From: Aquatica leii
Lineage: Eukaryota; Arthropoda; Insecta; Coleoptera; Lampyridae
Direction of reading: 5' to 3'
DNA: 64,000 nt
Assembly: GCA_035610365.1 (NCBI GenBank)
Contig: CM069432.1
Span: 72,110,520-72,174,519, forward strand
This document shows positions 11,150 through 22,999 of this stretch, in pieces; the first letter of the stretch is position 1; each line of letters begins with the position of its first letter. Under the pieces are notes generated by a model. That model was not told the DNA's origin and did no database searches. It worked only from the letters and a program-made list of their open reading frames with translations. Both the position numbers and the translations under genes were made by a program.

Positions 11150-12480
11150 AAGTTATGCCGGTGCTCAGTAAAGACGGGGTGGGTTATATTTAAAATTTCG
11201 TGATTGTTTTGGAAAACTCGACAGAAAACACAATGAAAAGTCAAAAATCAAAGGGTACCAGGAAGGAGTATAACTTAATGGACTTCTGGTTCTTGCCAAC
11301 CACAAGCCCGCTTCTGAAGGATACACTCTAAATAGACGTTGAACTTAAATTTTACATTACACAAACGCCGACAGAATTAAAAGCTTGTTTACATTTAACT
11401 ATTTAGCATTTATTTGAATAAAAAACAAGAAAATAAAACAAAAAAAATATTTAAATTAACGCATAATAAAAAAAAATTAAGTAAACATAAAAGTTAAAAA
11501 ATTAAAGTAAATTGAATAATCGTATCAAAACAAACAAATGCAAAGCGGCAAAAGATCAAGGATCATTAACCTAGATAGTCTATCACCACATTTCAGGCAA
11601 AAATTACTACAACCTCAGTTTGTTATGAAAAGATTTATTGTTTTTTAAGAAATGAAACCAAAGTAAAATAATCATAAAAAAACAATAGGAAATCTTAATT
11701 GGCTAAAGCACGGCCGTGTGCGCATTAAATAAATATCAATTCAATACAAAAGGAAGTATGATTAAACATAAACAAACATTTAGTCACATATAGTTTTGAT
11801 AAATACGTACAATTTCCATTTAGTAGTTGTATTATCGATAAAATGATTAACTCGCAAAACTCATTGCTTTTCTTAAAACCTAAAGCATTCAATATACTTA
11901 AACGCGTAAATAAAATTTCACCAAATTTATTTAATAGGTACAAAATAAATAACTTAAATTGTCGTAGTCATAAATCTGGGAAAAAGCTTGTGGTTGATCC
12001 TAGCTTGTAATCAGGAAGAAATGTTCTCTCTCAAAGGTTTATGTACCGTCCGAAGGTTCTCAATAACCGCCACCAAGGCAAAGATATAACCGCGTCGTAC
12101 CACTCGACGAATACGGTTTTACATTACGTAAAATAAAACTAAAAGCGCGTGACATTCTCTTAAAAGCTGAAGATTTCAAGAATTAAGAAAAACAAAACTC
12201 CACTAACTGCACTAAAAATTCACGTTTTCTGAATATTCCTTTCGCGGCGTTACTTCGTTTAAAAGGGATAAATTTACTACCCCAAAACCAATTAACTAAC
12301 TTTTTAAGGCATTACGACGACTATCAGCCAACTTGCCCTCTTTCACCAAAATCACTTATATAGATTAACTTATTCGACTACCATTTCCACAATAGTTGTG
12401 TTCGAAACTCGGTTATACCACTAAGAAGTGCAAACAGATTAAACAACGCCGTAGCGGCTTTTGCTTCTGCGTAATATGTC
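11150..12480 (-). repeat. LTR-like relic, possibly a diverged gypsy solo LTR
   Basis: The stretch around 11168-11205 (CTCAGTAAAGACGGGGTGGG and following) resembles the segment CCAGTGAAGACGGCCTGGG in the LTRs of the complete gypsy element at 25708-34127, in the same orientation. The rest is less AT-rich than its surroundings, has no coding potential, and on the minus strand has a CTATATAAGTG TATA-like box near 12355-12365. I infer an old LTR of a related gypsy family. No convincing boundaries or target duplication were seen, so the limits are rough. Confidence 0.3.
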
Positions 12481-13518
12481 AAATTGACAAAATATTGTAT
12501 TTCATATCGGTCATAAAAATTAAACTAACACAAAGAAAATAGGTACGACTATACTGGGAATGTACTTTAAACAAAAAACTTAAAATAAACAAACTGCTAA
12601 CATATACTTGATTACCATTATATCTTAGAAGGAATAAACACGAATATCAATTTTTTACTAAATGGCAAAATTTGAACAAAATCAAAACTGTAAGTGACGA
12701 TATTCTTTTAGTTACATAGTTAGATAGTTAATTTTTAATATTCTTACTCTAGTAACTACATGTTTTTCCATTCCTATAACTGTTAAAAAATAAAAATGTG
12801 CAAAGTCTCTTTTTTCTTTTGTATGACTTTTTTTATGTTTTTGTTTTAAGGTGGGAAATTCTTTCCTATAACTCGTTTCTGCGTCCACAGATGGTGCAAG
12901 TGTAGTTTATTCATCATTTGAAAGAGGTGGAGCATTAGTAATAAAATGTGCCGTGTCAATAAGCAATCGAACTAGAAGAAACTAGTTTTGGCTATATTAG
13001 TAGAACATAACAAAGCGACAACCAACAAATAAATCATTTCTAAGTACGCTTACTAATTAACTACCAAAGCACAATGTGCATATTTGTTTGTCATTAAACA
13101 ACTTTGTTTAAAATAAATTTTATATGGAAACTCGTTTAAAGTTATTCCGTTCAATAAACGCTGTAAATTGATTTCATACTTTCACATCCATAACTATTTT
13201 AATTTCTTTTTCCCTAATAACTGCGCTTTGTATAAGAAAAACGCTGTAAATTAAATCAACCACCATTTGCTTTTTCTTATTAACACGAAAACGTTAAAAA
13301 TTTATAAAAAATGCATTGTCATTTCTGTTTAAAAATGAATTCTCTATCCACTTGTGTTTTACTATATGTGGTTTATAAATAAAAATTAGTTTTTGTAATT
13401 AACAAAAAGACAGTCAACTTTTTCAAAAAACAAAATCAAAACAGAAAATCAGTTGTTGACAAAATAATAGTTTTAAATACATTTATTAAAAATATATAAA
13501 TAATAACTACAACTTAGT
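12481..13518. other. AT-rich DNA with one short dispersed word
   Basis: Nothing coding. The segment near 12885-12903 (TCCACAGATGGTGCAAG) recurs in reverse complement near 14887-14902 (GTGCGCCATCTGTGG), perhaps two inserts of one small repeat family. Confidence 0.4.
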
Positions 13519-13779
13519 TTATTTTTTTCTTTTTTTTAGCATATCTTGAGCTTTGAGAATGGATTCTGGATCTTTGCACCTTTTTTTCCGTTGTATTCTT
13601 TGAAGAACTAGTTCTGGTGCAATACAATCTTTATAAAATGCAATTAGACGAGGGAGCATAATTTCTTTCCATAATTTCACATCTCGCTTAATTTCTTCAA
13701 CAAACACATCCTTTTCTGTGTCAACGAAAACAATAAAATAACATTTTTCTCGTTGGCAAATATTTAATTGTCCTTGTAT
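13519..13779 (-). pseudogene. C-terminal exon of a YqaJ-like nuclease domain protein
   Basis: About 86 codons, open from a good acceptor (TTCTTTTAG at about 13781) to a stop at 13519. Contains IQGQLNICQREKCYF, where the Q-x-Q-L core is the conserved end of the YqaJ/lambda-exonuclease fold, then VEEIKRDVKLWKEIMLP and a FYKDCIAPELV segment. These are the hallmarks of the YqaJ-domain proteins that are abundant in insect and cnidarian genomes and thought to travel with mobile elements. The tail is Lys/Arg-rich. No upstream exons with the catalytic Asp and Glu-x-Lys residues were found in the next kilobase, so this is probably an isolated fragment; a distant upstream exon cannot be excluded. Confidence 0.65.
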
Positions 13780-13989
13780 CTAAAAGAAATTTTTGAACAT
13801 TTCAGTAATGTACCTTGTATTATCTACCATCTAAAGATATGCATATGCGAATACCTACATCTGCATTTTTGAGTTTACTATCTTTGTCGTAACGTTGCTA
13901 TGAAATTGATACAATCGGCATATTTTTAAAAAATGACGTGTACCACTGAATTAATTAACTAAGTAATACTTGTACACAGAAAAAAGTGT

Positions 13990-14150
13990 TTTGTTGAAAA
14001 AATTTATTTGATTCAAATAAATATGTTGTTTCAATAGCGTCAAGAGGATGTTTTTATGGTTTAAATAAGAACTTTGAGAATTTTACAAAATAGTTTATTT
14101 GATTTAAATAAATTGTTTGATTTAACACACATAATTTTTATAAATGAAAA
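13990..14150. repeat. TTTATTTGA palindromes and repeats
   Basis: A near-perfect palindrome TTTATTTGATTCAAATAAA lies near 14007-14025, and a variant, TTTATTTGATTTAAATAAA, near 14093-14111. It may be a small AT-rich MITE or only low-complexity sequence; no target duplication was found. Confidence 0.35.
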
Positions 14151-14384
14151 AAAGTAATTTTTGATTCGTTTGGTGCGCATTGGATTTTCACGATTTTTTT
14201 TCGTGTTCACTGTGTGAGATTCGAAACCCCCGGGCTCCTGTTTGAAACAACCATCCTAACCTATCTCAACTACGACTTTTATGTATATTTAGTAACTTTA
14301 AAACAGCTTATATTGTTAGATTTTTGTTGTGTGTTGTTTTGTAAATAATTATGTAAAGTTATTGTAAAATAGATAAGTGATCTA

Positions 14385-14430
14385 TACTAAGATAAGAAGA
14401 AGAAACCCGGAAGACATTCTTATCTTAGTA
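14385..14430. repeat. Perfect 12-bp inverted repeat
   Basis: TACTAAGATAAG at 14385-14396 and its exact complement at 14419-14430 enclose a 22-base purine-rich loop. A B-box-like GTTTCGAATCTC word lies on the minus strand just beyond (about 14215-14230), but no A box was identified. Confidence 0.6.
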
Positions 14431-17255
14431 TTTTATTGCGCATCCAACCTTGAAGTTACCGACTTCGTTGTAAAACAATAAAATCCGTTGGCATTTACAA
14501 ATACTACGAGTTTCGTATTATCACCCATGATTATTTTTTTGCATACTCAGTAATTTCAAGAATTATCGCAACCAGATGTGGTCGAGATTTAGTCCACGTG
14601 GACTGTCAACTTATGTCGAAACAAATTGAACCAACCACAGCGGTGAACTTGTCATAAATTGGCTGCATATAACATCAGGATTCTGTATTGTTTTCCATTT
14701 TTTTCTAATACAAGGGTTATTCGTTAAGGTGCATTGAATACGTATGATGTGCAGCAATGCATACTGCTAAAACTGTGGTCCGCCTACTTAAAGACTGAAC
14801 TTTTCTCAAGTGATAGAGAAGCCTGGAAAGTAGGTTTGACTACGACAATAAATTTCTTCGAAGTTTTTATTTAAAGCTTAATTTGTGCGCCATCTGTGGG
14901 TAAGAAATTCAAACAAAATTTACATTGCTTTAATGGTAACACACGTAATGTTAGTTAATTTAGGTTATTATAACATTTAAAACAGAACTCAAAACAGAAT
15001 CCTCATCTAAACAAGAACCTCTAACACATATTAAAAGTTAATTCAATTTAGTGCGATATGTTACTTTAAATCAAGTAAAATAGAGTCCCATTTTAGAGCA
15101 TCGACTATTTTGTTCTCTATTTCAAAAGCTATTATCTTTTTTGTAATAAGCTTATAATATGTTCTCAAACAAGGTCTGAATAATATTGTATACAAATTTT
15201 TATTAATGTGCATCGAGTTAAAGTCTTTTTTAACTAACATTACTTTTAATGGTCAGATAACATGGAAATTTCCCACCTTAAAAGAATATAATGAAAAATA
15301 TCGTTTATTACACGTCCAGGAATAGATTTCGTGTTTGCATGATTTCCTGTTACACTCGCATAGAAAAATTTTTATTTTAAACTCTTCATAAAATACTATA
15401 CTATTTTGTTACAAAAATAGATTATTTAAAAATTTTTTTTTTATAATAAAAGTATTTTTTGGAAAAAACTAAATATATTATTATAAAATTAAATATATTT
15501 CTGCTTTAATTATCTATTTTAATCATTTAAAAGAATAATTTAGTAAACAATGGTTTTATAAACAAAATAACCTATATACAGTTTTTCGATCTTGAAATTG
15601 ATATACGATAGTTTTGTTGTTGTGCATCTTAATTATTAAACGTTTTTAAAACAAAAAGAAATAGAGAGTTTTAAATTATAATAATGCGTTTTTAATTAAA
15701 ATACTGTTTACTACTTAAATATAATTATTAATCAATAAAAACAATACAACGTAATTTTTTAGAAGGTTACATAAATGTTAAAATTTTTTCTTACCGTGGG
15801 TAGTTTTTTAGGATTAAATTTTTAGACAATATTATGTTTTCTAGTTGCTCAAATATCACAAAAATTAATTTGATTAAGAGCTTATTAAGAAATGATACAT
15901 AAATCTTATGAATATTGATCAAGTACAAAAACGCTGAATGGCTTGATCAGTTATTCTATCCTGTTTCAAATGTAAAAAGATTTTATTCTTAATACAAAAT
16001 TTTATTAAAATAATTTTACTATGAAGTAGTATTTTGGAAACCAATAATATAAAATCAATAGTTATAATTAGGTTCTGTTTACTTTTTTAAAGGGATTTTG
16101 TGCAGCTTAACTTTTTATGCTAATAACGTTTTCATTTAGAAATCTATTCCAGTTTATAAAACGGTATAATGTTAGAACTACGGTCTCAGGTTCTTGATTG
16201 ATGTCTGCTATAGAATACCGTTACCAAACCTCTTCATTTTAATTTCTATCAAACTCGAACCTTATTCAACCTATTTTTCTTTCAATATGTAGATTTACGA
16301 TAACAACAATTTTATAAGGTTTTTGCAAATGGTTTCTTTGATTACTCATAGTAATTATTTTATTTAATTCATTATTTTGCAAAAATTAATCAATTAATCG
16401 AATTTAAAAGTTTTGTTACTAAAAGCTTTAGAAATTACACACTTGATTTCTGCAACGAATTACTTAATTATATGTAGTTTTTTACTCAATAAATACAACA
16501 GCAACTAATTATTTATATTTACATGCTTTTAAACAGTTCCGATGTATCATAACGTTATATAAAATCAGCAATTTCCAAATGATTTCTAACTAAATAATTG
16601 TGAACAATTTTCAACGTTAATTACATAATACATTTTATGATATTTTGGTAGACCCCACAAAATTGAGCACAAAATTGACAAAACGTACACAATATTTATA
16701 CAGTCAAATACTTTAATTGTACAGAATGTAAAAAATAAACATTAATTTAAATAAACAATAAGTAAAATGATTATATTGTTTAAAATATCAAAGTTAAAAT
16801 GGCAAATATGTAGAACGACGTTCAACTGTTCCGTGCTTAATAAAGGTTTCCTCTAACTTTAGTTATTATTTATTGTTAAAAATGTTTTTTTTATTATTAT
16901 AATTAATTAGCATATTTACAATATGTTGATTATAAACAATAAGTACATTGTGTGACTTTCATTTAACCTAGCTAACTAACTACATACCGACTTGCTGAGA
17001 ACAAACCAGTGATAGTTCTTATCGTATAAATTATCTAACTAATTGTGTAATTTAGTATATCAGTATGCATACGTAAATACATAGTTAAACAAACTCTGTA
17101 GGCAGGTTTAAGGACTTGAACCACTTCAACCGTCTAGTGCCGTTGTTATGTGCTAGCTGACAGCAGGCCTATAGGGCGATACGATTCGACGCTAGTTTTT
17201 TTCTCAATATTGAGATTGGTATCATTTTAACAAAAATATTTAGTCTAAGTTTAGT
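14431..17255. other. AT-rich DNA, nothing recognised
   Basis: Long, strongly AT-rich interval without coding potential, RNA gene or element ends that could be supported. Confidence 0.55.
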
Positions 17256-18873
17256 AGTACTTTTTTAAAGACATTAAGAAATAATAGTGATGTTTTAGTT
17301 TTGCCGGCTGATAAAGGAAACGCTACCGTAATATTCAACAAAGTAGATTATCACAACAAAATAATGGATCTTCTCAACGATGCTGCTTACATTCTAATAG
17401 TCAGAGACCCCACAACATATTTAGAAAAAACTACCAAAACTAAGATACAAGCAACACCTTTAGATAAAGAAATTCAATTAACCATTATTCCTAGAGAAAA
17501 ATCATTAAAATGTCCAAAGCTTTACGGTTTGCCAAAAATTCATAAAACAAATGTACCTCTACGTCCTATAGTTAGTATTAATATTTTAAAACAAGAAATA
17601 ATTGAAGTTGATGACATAATAGTAAGTTTTGATATAGTTTCGTTATTTATCAATATACCAATAGAAGAAGCACTCACAGTAATTAAAAATAATCATAAGC
17701 CTCAAAAATTCATATTAGATTTAGCTGAACATTGTTTAAAAAATACATATTTTGTTTACAATGGACAACGATATAAACAAGTTAAAGGAGCACCTATGGG
17801 TTCACCTCTTTCTCCTGTTGTAGCAAACATTTTTATGAATGACTTAGAAACCACAGCTTTAAATTCGGCATTACTGAAACCAAGATTATGACTACGCTAT
17901 ATAGATGACACATTTGTAATTCGGCCTCATGGTAAAAAAGAACTTAATAAATTTTTAGAACATTTAAATATTCAATACGTTTTACAATGGAAATTGAACA
18001 AAATCAACAGTTACTTTTTTAGAAGTTCTTTTAAAAAAAGAAAATAATCAAATTAGTTATATGGTATATAGAAAAGCTACCCACACAAACCGATATCTTC
18101 ATGCAACATCACACCATCATCCAGTCCAACTAGCTTCGGTAATTAATACGTTAGTTACAAGATCTAAACGTTTAACGGATAAAAAACACCTTCCAACAGA
18201 ACTTAATTATTTAAAAAATGTTAGAAATAATGGATATTTGGATAAACTAATAAAAAAAGCTATTAAAAAACCATTAACCGAAACTAATTCACAATAGCAA
18301 AATGAAACTCCTACAAGAAAAGCATACTTACCATATATAAGAACGTTACAGATAGAATTAGTAAAATTCGGTTACGCCACGACATTAAAACAGTATTTAC
18401 TACTCATAAGGAAGCAGCTGTTTATTAAGGTCTCCTAAAGAATGCCTCCCTCTGGAATCTCAATGAGTATATGAAATTCGGTGTGATACCTGCAAAAGAT
18501 CTTATGTAGGACAAACAAACAGACGAATAGCAGCAAGAGTAGAAGAACATAAAAATGCTGTTAGACAAGGACTTTCTTCATCTTCATTAGCTCAGCATGT
18601 TATAGAAACAAAACAATTAATTTCAATAACACCAAAGTTCTTGCAAGTGTCGAACACTTATGGTGTAGAGTAGCTAGAGAAGCAATCGAAATCGAAAAAA
18701 GACCAAATAGTTTAAACAAAAGAGACTATAACAGTAGATTGCTTAAAGTGTGGAAAACAGTGCTTCCATGTATAATAAAAGAAACAAACTTACCGGAACC
18801 TACAATTGTTAGAAATTGTTGTATAAATCAAGTACGACATCGACAGGTGACAAGAAGTCAAAGTAGACATTGA
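17256..18873 (+). pseudogene. Penelope-like element (PLE) RT plus GIY-YIG endonuclease, broken
   Basis: Encodes the single PLE protein: reverse transcriptase followed by a GIY-YIG nuclease. Seen in order: VLPADKGNATVIF and YGLPKIHK (17301-17550), an in-frame deletion, then IVSFDIVSLFINIPIEEAL, KGAPMGSPLSPVVANIFM, a stop at 17889, and the RYIDDTFV active site directly after it (17892-17915). Thumb fragments follow in shifted frames to 18297. The endonuclease part (about 18478-18870) shows CDTCKRSYVGQTNRRIAAR, EEHKNAV and LAQHVIET, then EAIEIEKRPNSLNKRDYNSR in another frame. LPADKG, MGSPLSPxxAN and the C-terminal GIY-YIG domain are diagnostic of Penelope elements. Several frameshifts and stops make it inactive. 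Confidence 0.88.
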
Positions 18874-18924
18874 CGTATTAGTGTTTAGTTTAAGGTTATA
18901 GTTTGAATTTATTTCTTGTAATTT

Positions 18925-18962
18925 GTCTTTAAAAATGGTAAATGTGATCTTACCGAAACGTA
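18925..18962 (+). ncRNA. Hammerhead-ribozyme-like motif in the PLE tail
   Basis: Just after the PLE coding region a stem GGTAA/TTACC (18937-18941 and 18950-18954) is followed at once by GAAACGT. PLE terminal repeats are known to carry minimal hammerhead ribozymes with a CUGAnGA box, stem II and GAAAC. Here stem II and GAAAC remain but the CTGATGA box has decayed to TTTAAAAA, so self-cleavage is unlikely. Confidence 0.45.
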
Positions 18963-18974
18963 GCACATAAAGTA

Positions 18975-21040
18975 ATTTGAATAAAAACACGAAGTTTAAT
19001 CTGAAAAATTTATTTCAAATGAATAACAATTATACTCGTGATACTGTTTTCGGGTGATTTTTCGCGTTGTCAGTTGGTTCTACCTAGAAATTACACTACT
19101 TTCCTAATAAGTTTTTATTTTTAAGTTTTAACTAATTACTGCAAGTAAATTTTAATTTTTTTATAATTAAGTATAGATTTAAAAAGATTGATAATTGAAA
19201 TACTAAAACACTATGCAATTATAACAACTTATATACAGCGCGTGATTTAGTAAAAACGTTAATTATCTTCAACAATACATTACGTTTGGTTGCAAACAAA
19301 GCACAGGTTCATTTTAATTTTGTTTCTAAAATGTGCAGCAGCTTGCTTTTGAAATATTGAAAAATTCAGTCACGTCAAAATATTATGGAATAAATTTTCC
19401 AAAGCTGATTAGAATCGCTTGCTATTGTGTATTCAGTCAGGGGTAAAAATTTTTATACTAGCAACAATTGTGTAGTTATAGATTTGGAAATTTAAAAAAG
19501 ACAAAGTAAAAGATGTTGATTTTTATTTTGACGTTATGAATAATAAAGACTAAATGCTACAAGCAATAATGTAGAACAATATACTCCACTTTTTTTGTAT
19601 AACAATCACGTTTCCGTTTACTTTTTTTTTCATTTAAAATGCAAATTTATTAAAACGTAAGAAATTGTTTTCTTTCGAGAAAACATTTGCAGTAAGATAG
19701 GTAGTTTGTGTTAAATTACAGTAAGATGAATGTTTTGTTTCACTTTACGTTCTTGTTAAATAATCTCTTATTATGTGGTTTTCATGAATCTTAAAGATAC
19801 AAAAACTCATTTCATTTACAGTAATTTTTTTTTAGAAAATAAAACTTTAATAATACATTAATCAAAACTTGTAAGTATAATTAAGTTAAGCAGAAATACA
19901 ATAACAACTTGTGTACTATTTTATATGCGTCTTTGATGCAGTTTTACTAAATCAATATTACTAACCACCAATTGTGTACCCTACTACTCTACGTAGTTTG
20001 CTGTTGCTGTGTTAGATTAAATGTGCTCTATGAAAAGTATGTGCACTTTTAGTTGGATTATTATTATGGTGTATGTTTTATTATTTTTTTTTTACTTGTA
20101 CTATATGAAATTAATAGATAATTGATAATAAACGAATTTTAATTTTTTGGATTGTGTAAATATGTACAATTAAATTAGAATTATTGACTCGGCGTTTTTG
20201 GTTCACATTACTCTACTTCAACAGACTTTCTCCCAAAGATTATTTTTAATCAATTTATTATAATCCCTATCGTGTGATGCACATCCCATTAAACAGAAAA
20301 TTGATCATTGCGCGTTTTCCAAGTCTTCGTCATATTCTTATACGACTATCATGCATTCCGAATCAGAATCAGGATTAATTACTAAAAACTACTATATTCC
20401 AATCTAGATTCCAGTGAAATCGCAACTTACACCACTCCAAACGTTGCAATTTGATTGCAATCTAAAACTTTTTATTTGACTATAAACTGTTTAAATGGTT
20501 ACAGGACGACCTTTATTACCTAACCGTTGATCGGCGATTAATCTGGTACTGGAAAATTGGTCTGTTATTGTTATAAGTCAAAGATGGCAGTTATTATTAT
20601 TTTTGACTTTTTCTAGTCCATGTTTAATAACTGCCAATGATAGTGGATTAGTTCCGGTTAAGAAGATTTGCAATTTTCTTGTAGGAAGAACCATTTTCAC
20701 ATAAGACAACTGTTTGACTTCTGTCGAATTTGTTTAATTGTCAGTAATTTTCAGATTCTTAAAACACGTTATACAAAATAAACACAAGAGATAACAATAT
20801 TAAAACTAACGAAATACACACTGTAATAAAGTAGTAGAAACAAAAAAAAAACTCAGATCTGTTATTATCACTTGATTCATTTGAATGAAATTTTAATCAT
20901 TAACTACTTGTGAGTAGCTAAACCTTCCTACGAAGTTTGATTACAAAATTTCCACCTCGTCTTGGTGTTGCAATTTTAATGTCACAGAATATATTATGCA
21001 ATTAACATAAATGTAACAATTCAGTATGCTGCGTTAGAAT
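18975..21040. other. AT-rich DNA, nothing recognised
   Basis: No coding or RNA feature was supported. The interval 20180-20770 is less AT-rich than its surroundings and may be an old insert, but no frame gave a recognisable protein. Confidence 0.5.
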
Positions 21041-21043
21041 ATT

Positions 21044-21190
21044 GAAACGTTCGAGAAGTTATTTGCAAATGCAAGAGCCTTCTAGAAGCTGTTATCCATT
21101 TTCTAGAAGATATAGCGAAAAGTAGGGAACACTCGAGAAGGATTCGCCGATGTGTATAAATACCGAAGAGAGAAATCGTAGGTCAGTTAT
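21044..21190 (+). promoter_or_regulatory. Heat-shock-type promoter (heat-shock elements, TATA, initiator)
   Basis: Clustered inverted GAA/TTC units that would bind heat-shock factor: TTCGAGAA at 21050-21057 preceded by GAA, TTCTAGAA at 21080-21087 and again at 21101-21108, then GAACACTCGAGAAGGATTC at 21127-21145. A TATAAATA box sits at 21155-21162 and a TCAGTT initiator at 21183-21188, placing A+1 at 21185, exactly 30 bases after the TATA start. Arrangement and spacing match insect hsp70-class promoters. Downstream 160 bases resemble an A-rich heat-shock leader and end in a GTAAGT splice-donor candidate at 21347. No heat-shock protein reading frame follows. Confidence 0.8.
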
Positions 21191-22185
21191 TGTTGGAATG
21201 CGAATACAGCAGTGTTAGGAAGATTATCAAGTGGAAATAAATCGTTAGCACGCGTGTGTCTACATAAATCTACCGAGAATAATCGTGTACGTGATTTTTA
21301 GTGTAAACAAGTGTGAAGCTACCCGCGGACGTTATTTTATCTTCGTGTAAGTGATATAAATTAGTGTAAGTGTTTTCATTAAATATTATTAGATTTAATT
21401 AGTTCGGTTAATTTAAAAGTGTACATATTTCTAGAATAAGTAAACGTATTTTTAATCGTTTAAATAAATTAGTTTTTAATAAATAAATACGCAACAATAT
21501 TTATTTTTATAGAGCGACAAGTTTATTTAAAAGGTTATTGACTAGCTACAACAAGATAATCAACACGTCACTGTATTTAAGCAATATGTTTGATTAAAAC
21601 TCAAAGCAAAGAACGCCAAGATAAAATTGCGTTTGGAACGCCCCTGTTAAACTTGTGCTAAACTAGCAGTGCTTTAACTATAGGGCAGTTTTTCTTATTT
21701 AGTATAAAAAACGAGCCCGAAACGGTCAAGAATATTTGTTACTTTATGTTTTTATTCTAGTTTTTATGAACGAAAATAGTTTTGGGATAGCTTTTGTACA
21801 ACGTAACGTCTTTACAAACAGGTGCGAAATTCTCAGACCCATTTTATTTTACCTTTGTACATAATAAATATACAATTTTTATAGTAAATCTAAAGAGATC
21901 TGCGCTATCTTTTATTCATTTCAAAGACTAGCTAAGTGGCATAAATTCGAAAAATTTACGAAAAATAATTTGTATCTAAAAAAATTGGCAAAACATTTAA
22001 AATGTGGTTACATTTTTACACGTTCGTATGCAGTTAAGTCACCGGGATAGCAATTACAAATCGGTTTAAAAGTTAACATTCATTTTTTAATATCAGCAAG
22101 GTTTGAAAGATATGTATATGAGAACGTAAATGGCAATACATCTTAAATGGTGTTGGAAGGAATTATTTTATTTAACATTTCTCAC
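21191..22185 (+). other. Leader and non-coding DNA downstream of the heat-shock promoter
   Basis: Contains a possible first exon (21185-21346) ending at TTCGT|GTAAGTG and then AT-rich DNA with no protein frame. Possible acceptors such as TTTTTATTCTAG near 21760 exist, but no coding exon follows. It could be a non-coding heat-inducible transcript, or a promoter separated from its gene. Confidence 0.4.
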
Positions 22186-22189
22186 AATG

Positions 22190-22988
22190 AATAGTCAATT
22201 ATTTGCAATGCTTGTTGCATCCAGCTTTAAAACACTTCAAACACTCTTTCGTAGAATTTCGTTTCACTTTTGCTGCCAAACAAATGTAGCATTTGCCCAC
22301 AATTTTTTGCAGGTGTTATTTCTTATCACTGGATAATGTAGTGTTATTTTTTGTTTTTTGTACTGTACTTAATGATTCATTTAGACCAACGGTTTCCAAC
22401 TTATGAACGACCGAGGGCCGCTATTAGATTCATGGAGTAAATAGGTGGCCGCATCCGCACAGATATATACTTATACTATTAAATATTAAGGAGCGGTAGT
22501 AGTTATTTTTCATAATATGGTTGAACGCGGGGCGCGTGTTAAAAATCCCTGATTTAGACACAATTCAATACCACGCTTTACAGAAAAATACCTAAGCATG
22601 GACGGTATTACACTTCGTATTTTAATTGCCAGATGACATAAATCCTTGGCAAGTTTTGTAAAATTTGGCGACGAATTAGAATCGATCGGTTACTATAGTT
22701 GTTGCGTTTTCTAAAAATAATAAAACAACTTAAAATACTTATAATTTTAAAAAGAAAGCTGAAGGCCGTTGACGCGTTTGCCGTTTTTGAAGTATAATTT
22801 ACAATTATCTGATCAGTCACGTCGACTCCTTTTGTGGTTTTATTATAATCGAAAACCATTTTAGGTTTGCGTTTAGGTCTTGGTCCTATGATGTCAGTAA
22901 AATGTAGTAAAGCTGATAAAACTACTGATTTATTTATCTTATTTACATAAAAACAAATTGTAATGTTTTTTTGAAAACCAAAACGCAT
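22190..22988 (-). pseudogene. piggyBac transposase C-terminal half, interrupted by a MITE
   Basis: Minus-strand remnant of the DDE (DDE_Tnp_1_7) transposase of piggyBac elements. Reading from 22988: FGFQKNITICFYVNK, then KPKMVFDYNKTTKGVDVTDQ (the conserved catalytic-region block), a region corresponding to the WP..LF insertion domain, and a basic end near 22610. After a 165-bp MITE, a Cys-rich segment in another frame (about 22330-22200; KCYICLAAKVKRN, CLKCFKAGCNKHC) matches the C-terminal RING-like zinc finger of the family. The N-terminal half is missing. Confidence 0.8.
22387..22551. mobile_element. 165-bp hAT-type MITE with perfect 8-bp target duplication
   Basis: Flanked by ATTTAGAC at 22379-22386 and again at 22552-22559. 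Its ends, CAACGGTTTCCAA and (reverse complement of the right end) CAGGGATTTTTAA, are imperfect terminal inverted repeats of the hAT type. Internal sequence is GC-richer (GAGGGCCGC, GCGGGGCGCG) and non-coding. It sits between the catalytic and Cys-rich parts of the piggyBac remnant, so it arrived after that copy. Confidence 0.85.
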
Positions 22989-22999
22989 ATCAATTTAGT

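Noticed and set aside
14200..14240. Possible tRNA-derived SINE (B-box-like word on the minus strand)
   Set aside because: No A box at the right distance, no tail and no target duplication.
21185..22336. Hsp70 or Hsp90 gene behind the heat-shock promoter
   Set aside because: No long frame or Hsp motif follows on the plus strand; the 68-codon frame at 22130-22336 lies antisense over a piggyBac remnant.
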